Assembly (NCBI GenBank): GCA_037962975.1
Contig: CM075675.1
Location: 108,712,718 to 108,776,717 of the forward strand
DNA from: Clitoria ternatea
Lineage: Eukaryota > Streptophyta > Magnoliopsida > Fabales > Fabaceae
Direction: 5' to 3'
DNA length: 64,000 nucleotides
Made by a program: the position numbers and the translations under genes. The stretch's first letter is position 1. The number at the start of each line of letters is the position of its first letter. Positions 10,719-22,146 of this stretch are shown in pieces. Under the pieces are notes generated by a model, which saw only the letters and a list, made by a program, of their open reading frames with translations, was not told the origin of the DNA and did not search any database.

Positions 10719-11566
10719 CACGAGGTGATTGAGATGATCGCTGGAGGATTTATAGGTGGAGGAGCGTCAATCACGGCCAGGAAGAATCACCATCGGATGA
10801 TTCTATTGGTACAGGGGCAAACCAAGAGATAACCGCCCTTTCAGGGACGGTGTGGCAGCCCCGATGGTGTCATTTACTGATGATGACTTTGGCCCGACGA
10901 TCCCAGGAGGAGACGATGCAGTGGTGATCATCGCTGTCATTGCTAACAAGGATGTGAGGAGGATCCTCGTTGACCAGGGAAGTTCTTGTGATGTAATTTT
11001 TTATATGTTTCAAAAAAATGGGTTTTAATGATGCAGATCTGCAGCCTTACACGCAAGAGCTCACAGCGTTTAATGGGGCCAAGCAACCCACTAAAGGGTA
11101 CCTTGATACCCTGATTTCTTTTGAAGGAGAGCCTGGCGCAAGAACGGTGAAATCACAGATTTTAGTGATTGATGTGGAATCCCCTTACAACGGGATCATA
11201 GGCCGCCCTACCCTGAATGCAATGGAAGCAATTGTGTCCACTCCTCACCTCTTGATCAAATTCATTGACAAGGATAACGGCGTGTCCTCCCTCCGCGGAG
11301 ATCAGGAGATGGCTCGGTACTGTTATAACCTGAGCCTTAACATGGTTAAGCTGGAAGCGTTTAACAAGAAGAGGAAGCTAAATGACGAAGGAACAGCGGC
11401 TGGGTCTGTCAGTCTAATTGATTTGGACCCCAGAGCGGAATTAAAGATTGACCCTCTCAACCCCTCAAAGCCCACACCGGATGGTGGTTCCAGGGACGTC
11501 AGCTTAGGGGATTCCCCAAAAAAGGTCACGCACATTAATGATAATCTGGAGGCAGGCATGGAGTAG
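10719..11566 (+). pseudogene. Aspartic protease region of the Tat element, frameshifted
   Basis: The protease region is spread over three frames. One frame near 10719 carries HEVIEMIAGGF, typical of the stretch between gag and protease in this group. A second frame from about 10863 carries VDQGSSCDV, the active-site region with D-Q-G in place of the usual D-S/T-G. The third frame, the same as gag, opens at 11018 with MGFNDADLQPYTQEL and continues to a TAG at 11564-11566. The shift between frames two and three coincides with a run of seven A at 11012-11018, so a single-base indel there is likely. The protease cannot be made as one protein from this copy. Confidence 0.8.
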
Positions 11567-11569
11567 CGT

Positions 11570-13627
11570 TTGTTGGCTCTCTTGCAGGAATTTAAAGACC
11601 TTTTTGCATGGACTGCAGCAGACATGCCTGGGATGGACCCTGATTTCTGTTGTCATAAACTCGCTGTCTACCCCGAAACTAGACCGGTGGCCCAGAAGAA
11701 GAGAAGGTTGGGACCGGAGAAGCAGAAGGTAGCGTGTGAGCAAACAGAAGAGCTGTTGAAGGCAGGTTTTATAAAGGAGATTCGCTATTCATCTTGGCTT
11801 TCCAATGTAGTGATAGTGCAGAAAGCTAATGGCAAATGGAGGATGTGCACGGATTATGTAGACCTCAACCAGTGTTGCCCCAAGGATCCATTTCCTCTTC
11901 CAAACATCGATCGTATGGTGGATGATTCTTCTGGTTATCAGTACCTCAGTTTCATGGATGCTTATTCTGGGTACAACCAGATCCCGATGTGGGAAGAAGA
12001 TCAAGAAAAAACGGCCTTTGTTAATGACCGTGGTGTTTTTTGCTACACCGTTATGACATTCAGATTGAAGAACGCCGGTGCTACCTACCAGCGTATGATT
12101 AATCAAGTATTCGAAGGAATGCATACTAAGCTGGTAGAGGTGTATATTGATGATATCATAGCAAAGACTCCTGCTGGAGGAGATCACATCGAAGACCTGC
12201 GTCAAGTTTTTTCTCAGTTGAGACAGTACAACATGAGGCTAAACCCATTGAAGTGCACTTTTGCAGTCCCAGCTGGGAAGTTTCTGGGTTTCATGTTGAC
12301 CCAGCGGGGTATCGAGGCCAACCCTGGGAAGTGTCAAGCAATTCTGGACATGCAGAGCCCTAAGAGTCTGAGGAAGGTCCAATCGCTGAATGGGAAGGTG
12401 GCCGCTCTAGCCCGATTCATGCCCAAGATGGCGCACAGATCCCTTCCCCTGTATAAGGCGTTGAAGAAACACAAGAGTTTTGAATGGGGAGAGGAGCAAG
12501 AACAAGCTTTCCAGCAGCTCAAGGCCATACTTTCAAGTCCACCAATTTTAGTAAAGCCTGACCCCGGTGAGACTTTGATTTTATACTTGGCGATTTCCGA
12601 TGAGGCCTTAGGTGTGGCTCTAGTTAAAGAAACTCCAGAGGGTCAGAGGCCGGTGTACTTTACCAGCAAGACGTTCCAGGGGGCGGAAGGAAGGTATCAG
12701 AAGATAGAAAAGGCCGCTCTAGTAGTGGTGTGGGCTTCACGATGGTTGAGGCCATATTTTCATGCGCACCCAGTACTGGTGAGAATGGATCTGCCTCTCC
12801 GTTCAGTGCTCAGCAAACCGGATCTTGCTGGAAGAATGATCAAGTGGTCCATAGAGCTGTCTGAGTTTGAAATTTCTTATGAGCCTCGAGGAGCCATTAA
12901 GGCGCAAGTATTGGCAGATTTTGTAGTGGAGATGACAGGGTCGGATCCAGCCACACCTCGAGCACATTGGACCATTTATGTGGATGGATCGTCAAATAGT
13001 AAAGGCTGTGGAGCTGGTGTTATGGTGGAAAGTGATGATGGTGTGCACTTAGAGATTTCCCTCCGGTTTAATTTCAAGACCTCCAATAATCAAGCTGAAT
13101 ATGAAGCATGCTTGGCCGGCCTCCGAGCGGCAATTGACATTGTAGCGTCAGCAGTTACATTGTGTAGCGATTCACAGTTGGTGATTTCGCAAATTCAGGG
13201 GGAATATCAAGTTCGAGAGCCACAGCTTCAACTCTATTTGAATTGCGTGAATGAATTGAATGGGAGGTTCGACGTTTTAGAGTTCAAGCATATACCTAGA
13301 GAGGAAAATACCAGAGCGGACATCTTGTCAAGGCTTGCAAGTACAAAGCAGCCTGGTAGCACAACGACGGTGGTTCAAAGTACTCTGACATCACCTAGCA
13401 TCCCTCTGTTCCCTTCTCTGAATGCTATAATGGTAAACTATCCTTATGAGAACTCTTGGGTCATCCCTTATATCCGCTATCCGGCAGATGGACAACTCCC
13501 TACTGATGAGAAGGAGAGGAGACAAGTAAAAAGGGAGCTGCCCTACTTCACCATGGTTGATGGTGTTCTTTACAAAAGAGGATTCTCTGTCCCATACCTC
13601 CTGTGTTTGAAAGAAGATGAGGTATAA
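11570..13627 (+). pseudogene. pol: Tat reverse transcriptase with two RNase H domains (part of a broken pol)
   Basis: The frame is the same as gag and integrase and lies between two stops (TAG 11564-11566 and TAA 13625-13627). RT motifs in order: KANGKWRMCTDY, then FMDAYSGYNQIPM, then YIDDIIAKT with the catalytic YxDD box. A gypsy-type RNase H follows (about 12570-12930), then a second one beginning TIYVDGSSN with AEYEACLAGL and CSDSQLVISQ. Two tandem RNase H domains are characteristic of Tat. Both stops fit C-to-T changes of glutamine codons, as expected from deamination of methylated cytosine. The domains are otherwise well preserved. Confidence 0.92.
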
Positions 13628-13630
13628 ACA

Positions 13631-14692
13631 GTGCTGGAGGAAGTACATGAGGGGCAGTGTGGGCACCATGCAGGGGGTCGAAGCTTAATGAGAAAGGTCC
13701 TCAGGGCTGGATATTGGTGGCCCACGGTGAAACAAGACTCAGCAGATTTCGTGAAGAAGTGTGATGCTTGTCAAAGATTCTCTAATCTTCATCACACATC
13801 GGCCCAAGAACTCTCTTCATCCGCTGTGCCCTGGCCGTTCTACCAGTGGGGCCTTGATATCCTGGGTCTGTTCCCCACTGCGCTAGGAGGTATCAAATAT
13901 TTGATTGTTGGGGTAGACTACTTCACCAAATGGATTGAGGCTGAGCCAGTAGTACATATCACTTCTGCGCGGACAAGGCGCTTTGTATATGAGAACATCA
14001 TCGCTCGATTCGGTGTGCCAGGGCGGATTGTGACCGATAACGGTACACAGTTCACTGATAAAAAGTTTACAGACTTGCTTGAAGGACTGGGGATAGTCCA
14101 GATATTTTCATCTGTTGAGCACCCCCAGACGAACGGCCAAGCAGAAGTAGCCAATCGAGAGGTGCTGAAGGGGCTTAAGAAGCGTCTTGGAGAAGCGAAG
14201 GAAGGTTGGACTGATCAATTGTGCCATGTTTTATGGGCATACCGTACCACACCACACTCTTCCACTAATGAATCCCCATACCGGTTGACCTACGGGGTCG
14301 AGGCGATGATCCCAGTAGAGCTACAGACCAGATCGGCTCGAGTGGAGTATTTCTCAGCTGAGGACAACAATGCCAATCTGGCATCAGAGCTGGACGTTCT
14401 CCATGAACTAAGGGAAGGAGCTTTTGTTAGAGACCAGGCAATAAAGGCGAAGGCAGCTCTCTGGTATAACAAGCGTGTCCAATACAGAGCGTTCAACACT
14501 GGTGATCTTGTGTTAAGGAAGGCAAGTGTGGGGAATAAATTCGCGCATCAAGGAAAGCTAGCGCCAACCTGGGAGGGCCCCTACAGAATTTCCGAGGTGA
14601 CTGGAAAAGGATCATACCGGCTGGAGGAACTAGATGGGACTCCAATCTGTAACAAATGGAACACCCAGAACTTACGTGTTTATTACAGCTAG
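13631..14692 (+). pseudogene. Tat integrase (part of a broken pol)
   Basis: It continues the RT frame after the TAA at 13625-13627. The HHCC zinc-binding region is visible (VHEG, CGHH, then KKCDACQRF). The DDE catalytic core has Asp in WGLDILG, Asp in IVTDNGTQF and Glu in NGQAEVANRE. A GPY/F-type C-terminal motif (WEGPYRI) follows and there is no chromodomain, again as in Tat. The enzyme inserts the cDNA copy into the genome. The frame ends at a TAG at 14690-14692. Confidence 0.92.
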
Positions 14693-15877
14693 TTGGTAAG
14701 ACGGCATGTACTCTTTTTCCTTACTTGAGTTTTTTCCCATTGGGTTTTCTCAAGAAGGTTTTAACGAGGCATGACCCCAACTACGCTCTCTTTGTAATAT
14801 ACTTTCAATCTTAATGAGAATGCAGTTCATAACTCTATCACTCTCACTTTTCTGGTATGTTGTGATTTATAGCTATAGTCTATTACGCATATTCCTCAGG
14901 ACGGATGATCTCAATCGCCAATTCTGTGTATTGACGATGTAACTCCTTGAGGGATGAACGAAGACCCTCAGGACGGATGATCTCAATCACCAATTCTGTG
15001 TAATTACGATGTAACTCCTCGAGGGGGAAATGGGTTGTAGGATTAAACCGAACCCCATTTTGAAGGCCCAGATTGTAGGATTGCACCGAACTCTGGGTAC
15101 GTCTAGTAGGATCAAACCGAACACCATTTGAAGGCTTCGGCGCAGTAAGCTGGTTCATCTAGAATACCACGTTGAACCCCGAGTAACGGGCACAGTAGGT
15201 TCAGGATTAACCCTGATCCGAACCCCGTGTTGAAGGCCCAGATTGTAGGATTACACCGAACTCTGGGTACGGTTAGTAGGATCGAACCGAACACCGTGTG
15301 AAGACTTGAGTTCAGGATCAAACCGAACCTCAAGAGAAGGGAGTCAAAGACTTAGCCTTTTTCAATATCGTATCGAACCCCACGTGAGAACGAGGAGAAT
15401 AGGGTCATACCGAACTCCAAATATAATTCTCATCCTCATCTCCGAAGCATTCATCGCGGGGAGGCTGAACGCAAATATGGCCGTTCCATATCTTCGAGAT
15501 CGGATGAACTTTTCTAATTTTCAAAGAAGTTAAAGGTAACTTTTACAACGAAATTTCCCTTCCCAAGATACTTATACTTGGGGACAGGGCATACTTTAAC
15601 TTATTTGTTGCTTGTCTGTTATAATTTGTTATCTTAATCCGAGGTGATAAACACGCTTTAAACAGCAATACAGCTAAACAAGAGCGAATTTACAAAGTAT
15701 TGAAAAAAGTAAAGTATTGTGCATATCATTAAGTTATCTGGCAATCATATACTTGTCACAAATGATAGAAGAGAAACAAAAGCAAATTTTATTTCTGGAA
15801 AGGAGAAGTTGTACAGGTTTCAAAGTATTAAAAGCTGGAGCTGATCCCAGTACACAGCTATAAATGAAAGCATAAAA
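14693..15877 (+). repeat. Non-coding Tat internal region with internal repeats
   Basis: Between integrase and the end of the antisense gene there is no coding frame. A unit starting cctcaggacggatgatctc occurs at about 14893 and 14968 (75 bp apart). A longer unit starting gaaggcccagattgtagga occurs at 15062 and 15232 (170 bp apart). The words aggatcaaaccgaac/gaaccgaacacc recur many times. Short tandem repeats between pol and the 3' LTR are common in Tat elements. Confidence 0.75.
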
Positions 15878-17539
15878 TCAAGGAGCAGGTGGTTGATTGT
15901 AACACCCTCTGTTACACCTTAATAAATTCTAGAAAAATTCGTAATAATTTTTTTTACTAAAGATATGTTTATTAAAAAGAAACTATCGGAATAAATTATA
16001 TACATTATTTCTGAAATACCTCAATATTATTAAAACTTTATAAAGTATTTGTATATTTATCCGAAGAAAATAAACATTAAACATTATAAGAAAGAGAGGA
16101 AACTCCATGGCCCAAGAGCAGTTGCCTAGTGACATTATTTATTCATTGGACCACGGTATTCATACCAAGCTCCCTTTCTAGAACGTGCTATATATACTGT
16201 CAATGTTCTTCGATCCTTCCCTCTGTACGAACCATTAATTTAAAACATATGAAACAAAAACATAGAGAAAGGAGTGAGAAACAGAATATAATATTCCCAA
16301 ATGGGACATAAGCAATAAAGGGTTTTCACAAACTAGTATAATAATATCAATCACAATCACAAGCATAATCAATTTATGAATGTATGAATGATATGCCATA
16401 TCTTCATCATAACTTATCTATATATATGGGCCCCTTAAATTTTAATTTGCACTGGGCCAACCAGGAGTTTACACTGTTCCATAATTCCGGATAATAATAA
16501 CATGAACAGCTCAACTGGCATGGAAACACTTAGAGACTAGTCAGATTGAAAAGGTTTTTATTGTGAAAGTACCCGACACTAGGGAGCTACCCGAGGTCCC
16601 CTGAAGCACCCTTTCACACCCTCTCATCCCAAGGCTCACAATTAAGCCTCCTCTAATGTATCCTCGGTTTCTATAATCCGTCCCCAGACAATATCATTTT
16701 GTTTCTCTTCAATGATTCATGATGCATGAACTACTCGCGTATTTAGTTGGTTAAGGCTTTTAGAAACTCAATTATATTATCAGGGCCTACGAATCGCGAC
16801 ATAGCCACCCCAGTAAACTGTACTTTTTCAACTTCTCAAATACGCACATAGAATTTTAGTACAGTTCCTTTTCAAATCACAAATCAAATCTCCTTATAAA
16901 TTTGAGTTTCAAAGCCTTAAATATATTTCACAACCTTTTTTAGAAAGTTTATAGGTCAATTCAAAATCAATTTCTAAAAACTCGAATTTGGAATTATCAA
17001 TCTTTAAAACCTTAGTATTTGAAAATTTTGTATAATATTTTTATACATTTAAATAATATGTATATATATATGTATATATTAAAATATTAGTAAAAAATTT
17101 ATTTTTATAAAATAATTTCTTTTTATTTTTCTTTTTAATAAACTAACTAAAAAAATCTAAATTTTAGTAAAGATATATACATATATATTAAAATATAAAA
17201 GAGATTTCTAAAAACTTATGTAGTTTTATTGAAATCTAAGAAATTTCTTAAAAGTAATTTGAATAAATATGAATAAGTAAATAAAGAAGTAAGAGATAAG
17301 TAAATTCTTACTGGATTTTAGCTTTCCGTCATGCTTGCTATATGCTCAAACTCCACAGTACAAGATTATCAATCATAATCAAACAGTGTCAATCACAATC
17401 AAACACCATAAAACATAAATAAATATTAACAATCATAATCAAATCAAATAATTAAGCATCATTTATAAATATAATAATTTTAAAATTCAATGGTTATTTA
17501 AATTAATAAAGTTTGTTTTAAGTTCTATGGTCAATTCCT

Positions 17540-17715
17540 CGCACAGGTCTATGTAAATCCAAGATAGTCCAGTCCTTGCATAGGTCTAGTTCAGTCCATA
17601 TAGGTCATAAATAGTCCAAGTCCTTGCATAGGTTCAGTCAAGTTCGTAATAGTTCAAGTCCTTGCATAGGTTCAATCCAGTCCGCATAGGTCATAATAGT
17701 TCAAGTTCTTAAATA
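17540..17715. repeat. Short tandem repeat inside the solo LTR (agtccttgcatagg)
   Basis: Words of the form caagtccttgcataggttca recur about every 60 bp, roughly three to four times, alternating with ccgcataggtcataatagt. It is internal to the 15898-18781 LTR. Confidence 0.6.
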
Positions 17716-17999
17716 TTTTAGATATTAAGTTACACAAGATGCTTAATTTATTAATAACAATTATTATAAATTTTAAGTTAAAAGTTATTATTTTAAAATA
17801 ATAATATTGTTATGTTTAAAAGGAGTAGGGGACTCCTCCCAATATTCTTATGTATTTTCATATTATATCCTTAATCTCACCCCCCTTACCTTGATCTGCT
17901 ACCAAAAGTGAATTCGCTCTGCGCCTCCAAGTTCTAACAAAATATTAATACTAACTTATTTCAGTATAAGCTTAAGATGAAAATTAAGATTGCTATCAG

Positions 18000-18245
18000 A
18001 ATGATAAATAGTAAATATGTATAGTAATAATAAATAGTAACGGTAAATGGTAAGTCATTAATAGTAACGGTAAATAGTAATTTTTGAATAGTAATAGTAA
18101 ATAGTAAATTGTGAATAGTAACTTTTTGAATAGTAGTGGTAAATGGTAAATCATGAACAATAACAGTAAATAGTAAATTTTGAATAGTAACGGTAAATAG
18201 TAAATTTTGAATAATAACGGTAAATAGTAAAAATAACACAGTGGT
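18000..18245. repeat. Tandem array of aatagtaacggtaaatagta units
   Basis: A unit of about 27-30 bp (tgaatagtaacggtaaatag plus a short AT spacer) repeats about eight or nine times with small changes. An open frame on the minus strand (17961-18239) is only the translation of this repeat. It lies inside the solo LTR. Confidence 0.75.
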
Positions 18246-20239
18246 AAATTATTTTTACTATAGTAACTTATTCATAATAGTACTAGTATATCAATGGTTT
18301 AAGAGTGCTTAAAAAATAAACTAAAATTATAAAAAGAATATAGAAGAAAGTTATTACCTTACACCTCCAGCAGAACTTCTTTTTACCAAAAGAATTTACT
18401 CCCCACTAATTTCTTACGCACTATCTCTCTAGATTCTCTCTCTAATTTTTGGTGTGAAAATGTTGTAAATGAGCCATCTATTTATAGGAAAAAATTTTAC
18501 TATTTAAGATTATTTAATTATTTATTTTACTATTCATGATGTAAGCAATGATGTAAGCGATGATGTCAGTAATGGCATTTTGGTTATTAGATGAAAGGTT
18601 AAGGGTATTTTTGTCATTCTTAAAAAAATAAATAATAAAAAAAATAAAAAAAAATAAAAAAAAATAAGAAAATTCTAAAAAATTATAAATTATATAACAA
18701 TCAAAAAGTTCTAAAGAACTATAATCAAATTCCTTTGAAATTTTATTTTAAATAAGAAATAACGAAATTAGGGGTGTTACATTGATCCTCTGAGGTGGGC
18801 ACTTCAGTCCTCCCTCCTTCAGCTCCCTCCGTCTGAGCCTTATCCGCTCCGATCTCTGCTTCAGTTTGAGCACCTCCTTGCGTTTCACCTTTAGGGCCAG
18901 GAGCGGACGGTGTTGGCTCCATACTTTGGCCCTCCGGAAGTGGAGGCAGTTCATAAAAAGCTTTGCGAGGATCATGGTACGAGCCGTCCTTCTTCACTTC
19001 GACAAGTTTCCCTCCGTGGAATTCATAGAACGGATCCAATCTATACAGATTAAGCTCCATGTCAGGGTTGCGGTAAAAGACTTGACGAAGTGTCAGGCCG
19101 AAGGATTCGTAAGCCACTTTTTTGCATATCTCCAAGGCTTTGGTGGCCTTAGCCTTAACAGCAGATAATTTCTTTTGAAGCTTGGCAAAATCCTCCTTCG
19201 ACGGCCCAGTGCTCGTACTCCCTTTCCTCAGCTCTTCAATCTGGGCCTGCATCTCCTTCCGAAGGATCTCCCACTCTCCAAGGCTTTTGTTGTGACCGTC
19301 CTCCATTATTTTGAGATCGTCAACAAGCTTGGTCGATCTCTTCTTCTCCAATTGCAGCTCTTCTTCAAGGAGGGGGGTGGACTTATTTTGTTGCTGAAGC
19401 TCAGTGACCTGCCGCTCTAAAGCTTTGTTGGCAAGATGAAGCTGGCTTGTTTCTCCAGTCTTCTTCTGCAGCGTCTCTTTGGCCTTAGTCAATTCAGCCT
19501 GCACCCCTCTGTGAGTTTCAGCTTGTTTGGTTGCCCAAGCCTCCCTAACAACGATATCGGCCTCGAGTTTCTTAACCTGTTCCATATAATCTGCCTTCTC
19601 GCTCAGGGAGTCCAAGAGACCGGACAGTTCCTCCAGTTTCCAACGCCCAGCTTTGCATGCACTTCTGACTTCAGCGGCGTCCAGAGAGGGGCGGAGGCAG
19701 TACCTCGCCTTCGGAAGAGTGGGGGGAGCAGACCCTTGGAACCAGAGGTAGGGTGAGAGAAAGAATTCACTCAGAGGATCAAATGCTGGAGGAGGACCGC
19801 TCTCAGAGTCCGGCCCAGAAGTGGTTTGTGAAGCAGGGGCAGAAGAGTCAAGGACGAGCTTCTTCCCCTTGTCCTTTTTCAGCCCAGATTCCTCAAATGT
19901 CTTCTGGCGTTTCTTTGCGGGGTCACCAGAGGAAGGCTTCTCCAGATCCGCTGTCTTGACCAGGTGCCTCTTCTTCTTTTTCTTTTCTGGGATGGCTTCT
20001 TCATCGCCCTGCCCAGTGGTCTCTGTTTGGCCCTCCGGTTCTTGCTCATCGAGGAAGGGAACCTCGTCTCCCACTGCGGAAGTCATAGGAATGGTTGGAG
20101 CCTTGGTGGCGTTCCTCTTAGCTTGAATTTCGTTCTCCTCGGAGGAGGAGTCATCATCAGCCAGCATAGTCCTTAGAGACAACATCTCTGGACAGGATTT
20201 TTCGATTTATTCTGCAAAACAAGGAAAATTGAGTTAACA

Positions 20240-21463
20240 CATGAGAAGAAAATAATCATAGCGGAATAAATGCATAGCATAACCACAGTAGGAACGGATA
20301 TTACGGAGGTAGGTAGTTCGGGCATCGTCATCCACCAGGAGGAGCCTGCAAGAAAATCCTTTGAGGGTCCTCGAGGCCGTCTGCATGGCGCTCAGTACCT
20401 CAACGGAGTGAGAAGAAAGCTCACCCTCATCAGTATAGTAAGCACGGCTCAGCAGTAGAAAGTGCTCGTGCGTCCAACTGAGAGGAAATTTGGTGAATCC
20501 TTCCTTGTTGCGCCAGAAGACCGGCTTGTTGGGTTAAATACGTACCCGCGTGTAATAATGTTTGAAAGATCATCCGTCCACCTTAGCGGATTCAGTATAG
20601 GACTTGAAGTTTACCGTCCTTGAGTCACAACGGAGTGTTATGAACCCAAGGCCGCCCTTCTTGTTGGCATGGCGGACCACCTGGCAGTAATAAAATAATT
20701 TGGCCACTGTGGCGGAGAAGTTGAAATGCTCTCCCAGAATTTCGAGAGCGCGAACCAGGCCCCAGCCGTTGGGGTGCAGTTGGGTTGGAGCGCAGTCGAG
20801 GAAGCGCAGGACGGCCATTTGAAATTCCGTCATGGGGAAACGGACTCCCAATTTTTGAAACACGAAGTCGTACATGTAGACCGACCTCTCGTCTGGGACG
20901 ATGTGACAAACTCTTTCAGATGGACGGGGTGTAAGAACAACATAGCACCCTTTATACTTCTTATCTGAGTAAATCTTGCAGCGGAGAGAGACTGTGCTTT
21001 CCTCTTCACTTGCATGATGCGAGGGGATTTCCAAAAATTCCTCCTCAACCCAGCAGTACGGCCTCTCCCTGTTCAGTTTTTCCCAATTCAGCCGGTGTGC
21101 CACGACGTTGACACACCCTTCAGTAGTACGAAGAATCATCGTTTTACCAGACCCCGGGATCTCCATGGTCTTTAATGCACGATGGAACGCGTATGTGCTG
21201 TGGTAGAAAGCAACATCGTCAGAGAGATAACCTTCGTTACTTGACCCTTCATCAGAGCTGCTGGTAGCCCTCGAGTCAAGGGGAACCTCAGAGCGGCGTT
21301 GACCAGAAGACGCTCGTGAGGAAGAAGTTTCAACTCTCTCTGAGCGTCGAAGCCCAGCCACAGGAAGATTCACTGGAATCCTTCCACCACGGTGGCTAGA
21401 GGGGGCACGAGAGCTCAAACTCCCCCTGTTTGAGGTACCAGCGTTGCCTGTTCTAGGGCGCAT
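20240..21463 (-). pseudogene. Antisense Tat gene, 5' exon: Transposase_28-type (plant gypsy-type) protein
   Basis: The ATG is at 21463 on the minus strand. After a serine/arginine-rich N-terminus comes the conserved block FPMTEFQMAVLRFL, then APTQLHPNGWGLVRALEIL, the signature of the plant family called putative gypsy-type transposon protein (Pfam PF04195, Transposase_28). The frame stops at a TGA (20570-20572) and a TAA (20534-20536), but clearly homologous-looking sequence continues beyond (PVFWRNKEGFTKFPLSW), so both stops look mutational. A splice to the coiled-coil exon below 20214 would yield the family's usual two-part protein. It has no transposase catalytic site that I can see, despite the family name. 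Confidence 0.75.
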
Positions 21464-21630
21464 GGTTGAAGTAGAATGAATAAAATTATAGGGAGGTAAA
21501 AGAAAAGGAGATTACCTAAAAGAGAGAAGAACTTTGTGAAGGTTGAAGGCAGCAAAGAAATCTCCAGAAATTTGAGCAGAGGTTCACTTAGCTTGTAGAC
21601 AAAGATGAATTCCAAAACTCGTCAAGTGTC

Positions 21631-21640
21631 CCTTTTATAG
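21631..21640 (-). promoter_or_regulatory. TATA box for the antisense Tat gene
   Basis: The minus strand reads CTATAAAAGG here, about 170 bp upstream of the ATG at 21463. A strong TATA match in this position supports an antisense promoter inside the element, independent of the LTR. Confidence 0.45.
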
Positions 21641-22129
21641 GTAACGAAGAAGCACAGTGCTCTGCTGAAAGTCACGACGTTTACTTCAAAACGCAACCTT
21701 TCAAATTCAAACGACTCAGTCCTTTCGTAACATTAAAGCGCGAAAATGGTAACGTTTCAGTAAATGTTTTTACGAAATGGGCTTGCATCAGTTGAAATCC
21801 AGGCCCAATAAGCCCAATCGACGGTTATATTCTTGGGTGGTAATGGCTCGTACGTAAGAAGACGCATTTAATGTCCAATCATTTCAGATGCATTTAATGC
21901 ACCCCAACCACTCTTCGAATACCAAGGGTTTTGATTTCTAAAAACTCTTGGGATTTCCCTCATTACGATACGCTGTCTGAATCTGTTGTGTATAGCACAA
22001 GAAGAACGGTAGCTCTGTTGGCAGAACGGATATTAAAGAGTTTACAGAAGGAATTTCCAGAACGTTCCACCGGTATCCAGACTTCTCAAAGGCTGTATAG
22101 CTCATATAAGCAACTTAACAGTCCCTCAC
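21641..22129. other. Non-coding 3' internal region of the Tat element
   Basis: No gene is supported. Between 21868 and 21902 the word gcatttaatg occurs twice, close together. The region links the antisense promoter to the polypurine tract. Confidence 0.5.
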
Positions 22130-22146
22130 AAAAGCTAGGGGGAAAA
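22130..22146 (+). other. Polypurine tract of the Tat element
   Basis: The purine-rich aaaagctagggggaaaa ends exactly at the first base of the 3' LTR (22147), as expected for the primer of plus-strand DNA synthesis. Confidence 0.8.

Larger units (their letters stand above)
15898..18781 (-). mobile_element. Solo LTR (2884 bp), Ty3/gypsy chromovirus-like, nested in the Tat element
   Basis: The ends are tgtaacaccc and ggggtgttaca, the TG...CA form common in long-LTR plant gypsy elements. The 5-bp duplication ttgat flanks it (15893-15897 and 18782-18786). No gag or pol frame lies inside, so it is a solo LTR left by recombination. On the minus strand a TATA box (tataaata, 18479-18486) followed by a purine/pyrimidine-rich leader suggests the LTR points leftwards. 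It landed within the final codons of the antisense Tat gene, so it is younger than the Tat element. Confidence 0.88.
15878..20213 (-). pseudogene. Antisense Tat gene, 3' exon: coiled-coil protein, split by a solo LTR
   Basis: On the minus strand the frame from 20185 starts MLSLRTMLADDD, has two lysine-rich nuclear-localisation-like stretches (EKKKKKRHLVK, PAKKRQK), then a long heptad-rich coiled coil (about residues 180-350) and a proline/glutamate-rich tail. It now runs into the solo LTR and stops at 18743. Removing the 15898-18781 insertion and one copy of the ttgat duplication places the original stop at 15878-15880, four codons past the insertion point. A splice acceptor is plausible just upstream of 20185 (CAG near 20188 or 20214). 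Such antisense genes are known in Tat-lineage elements; their role is unknown. Confidence 0.75.

Noticed and set aside
17961..18239. 92-codon minus-strand frame rich in LLFTVTI repeats
   Set aside because: It is the translation of the aatagtaacgg tandem array inside the solo LTR.
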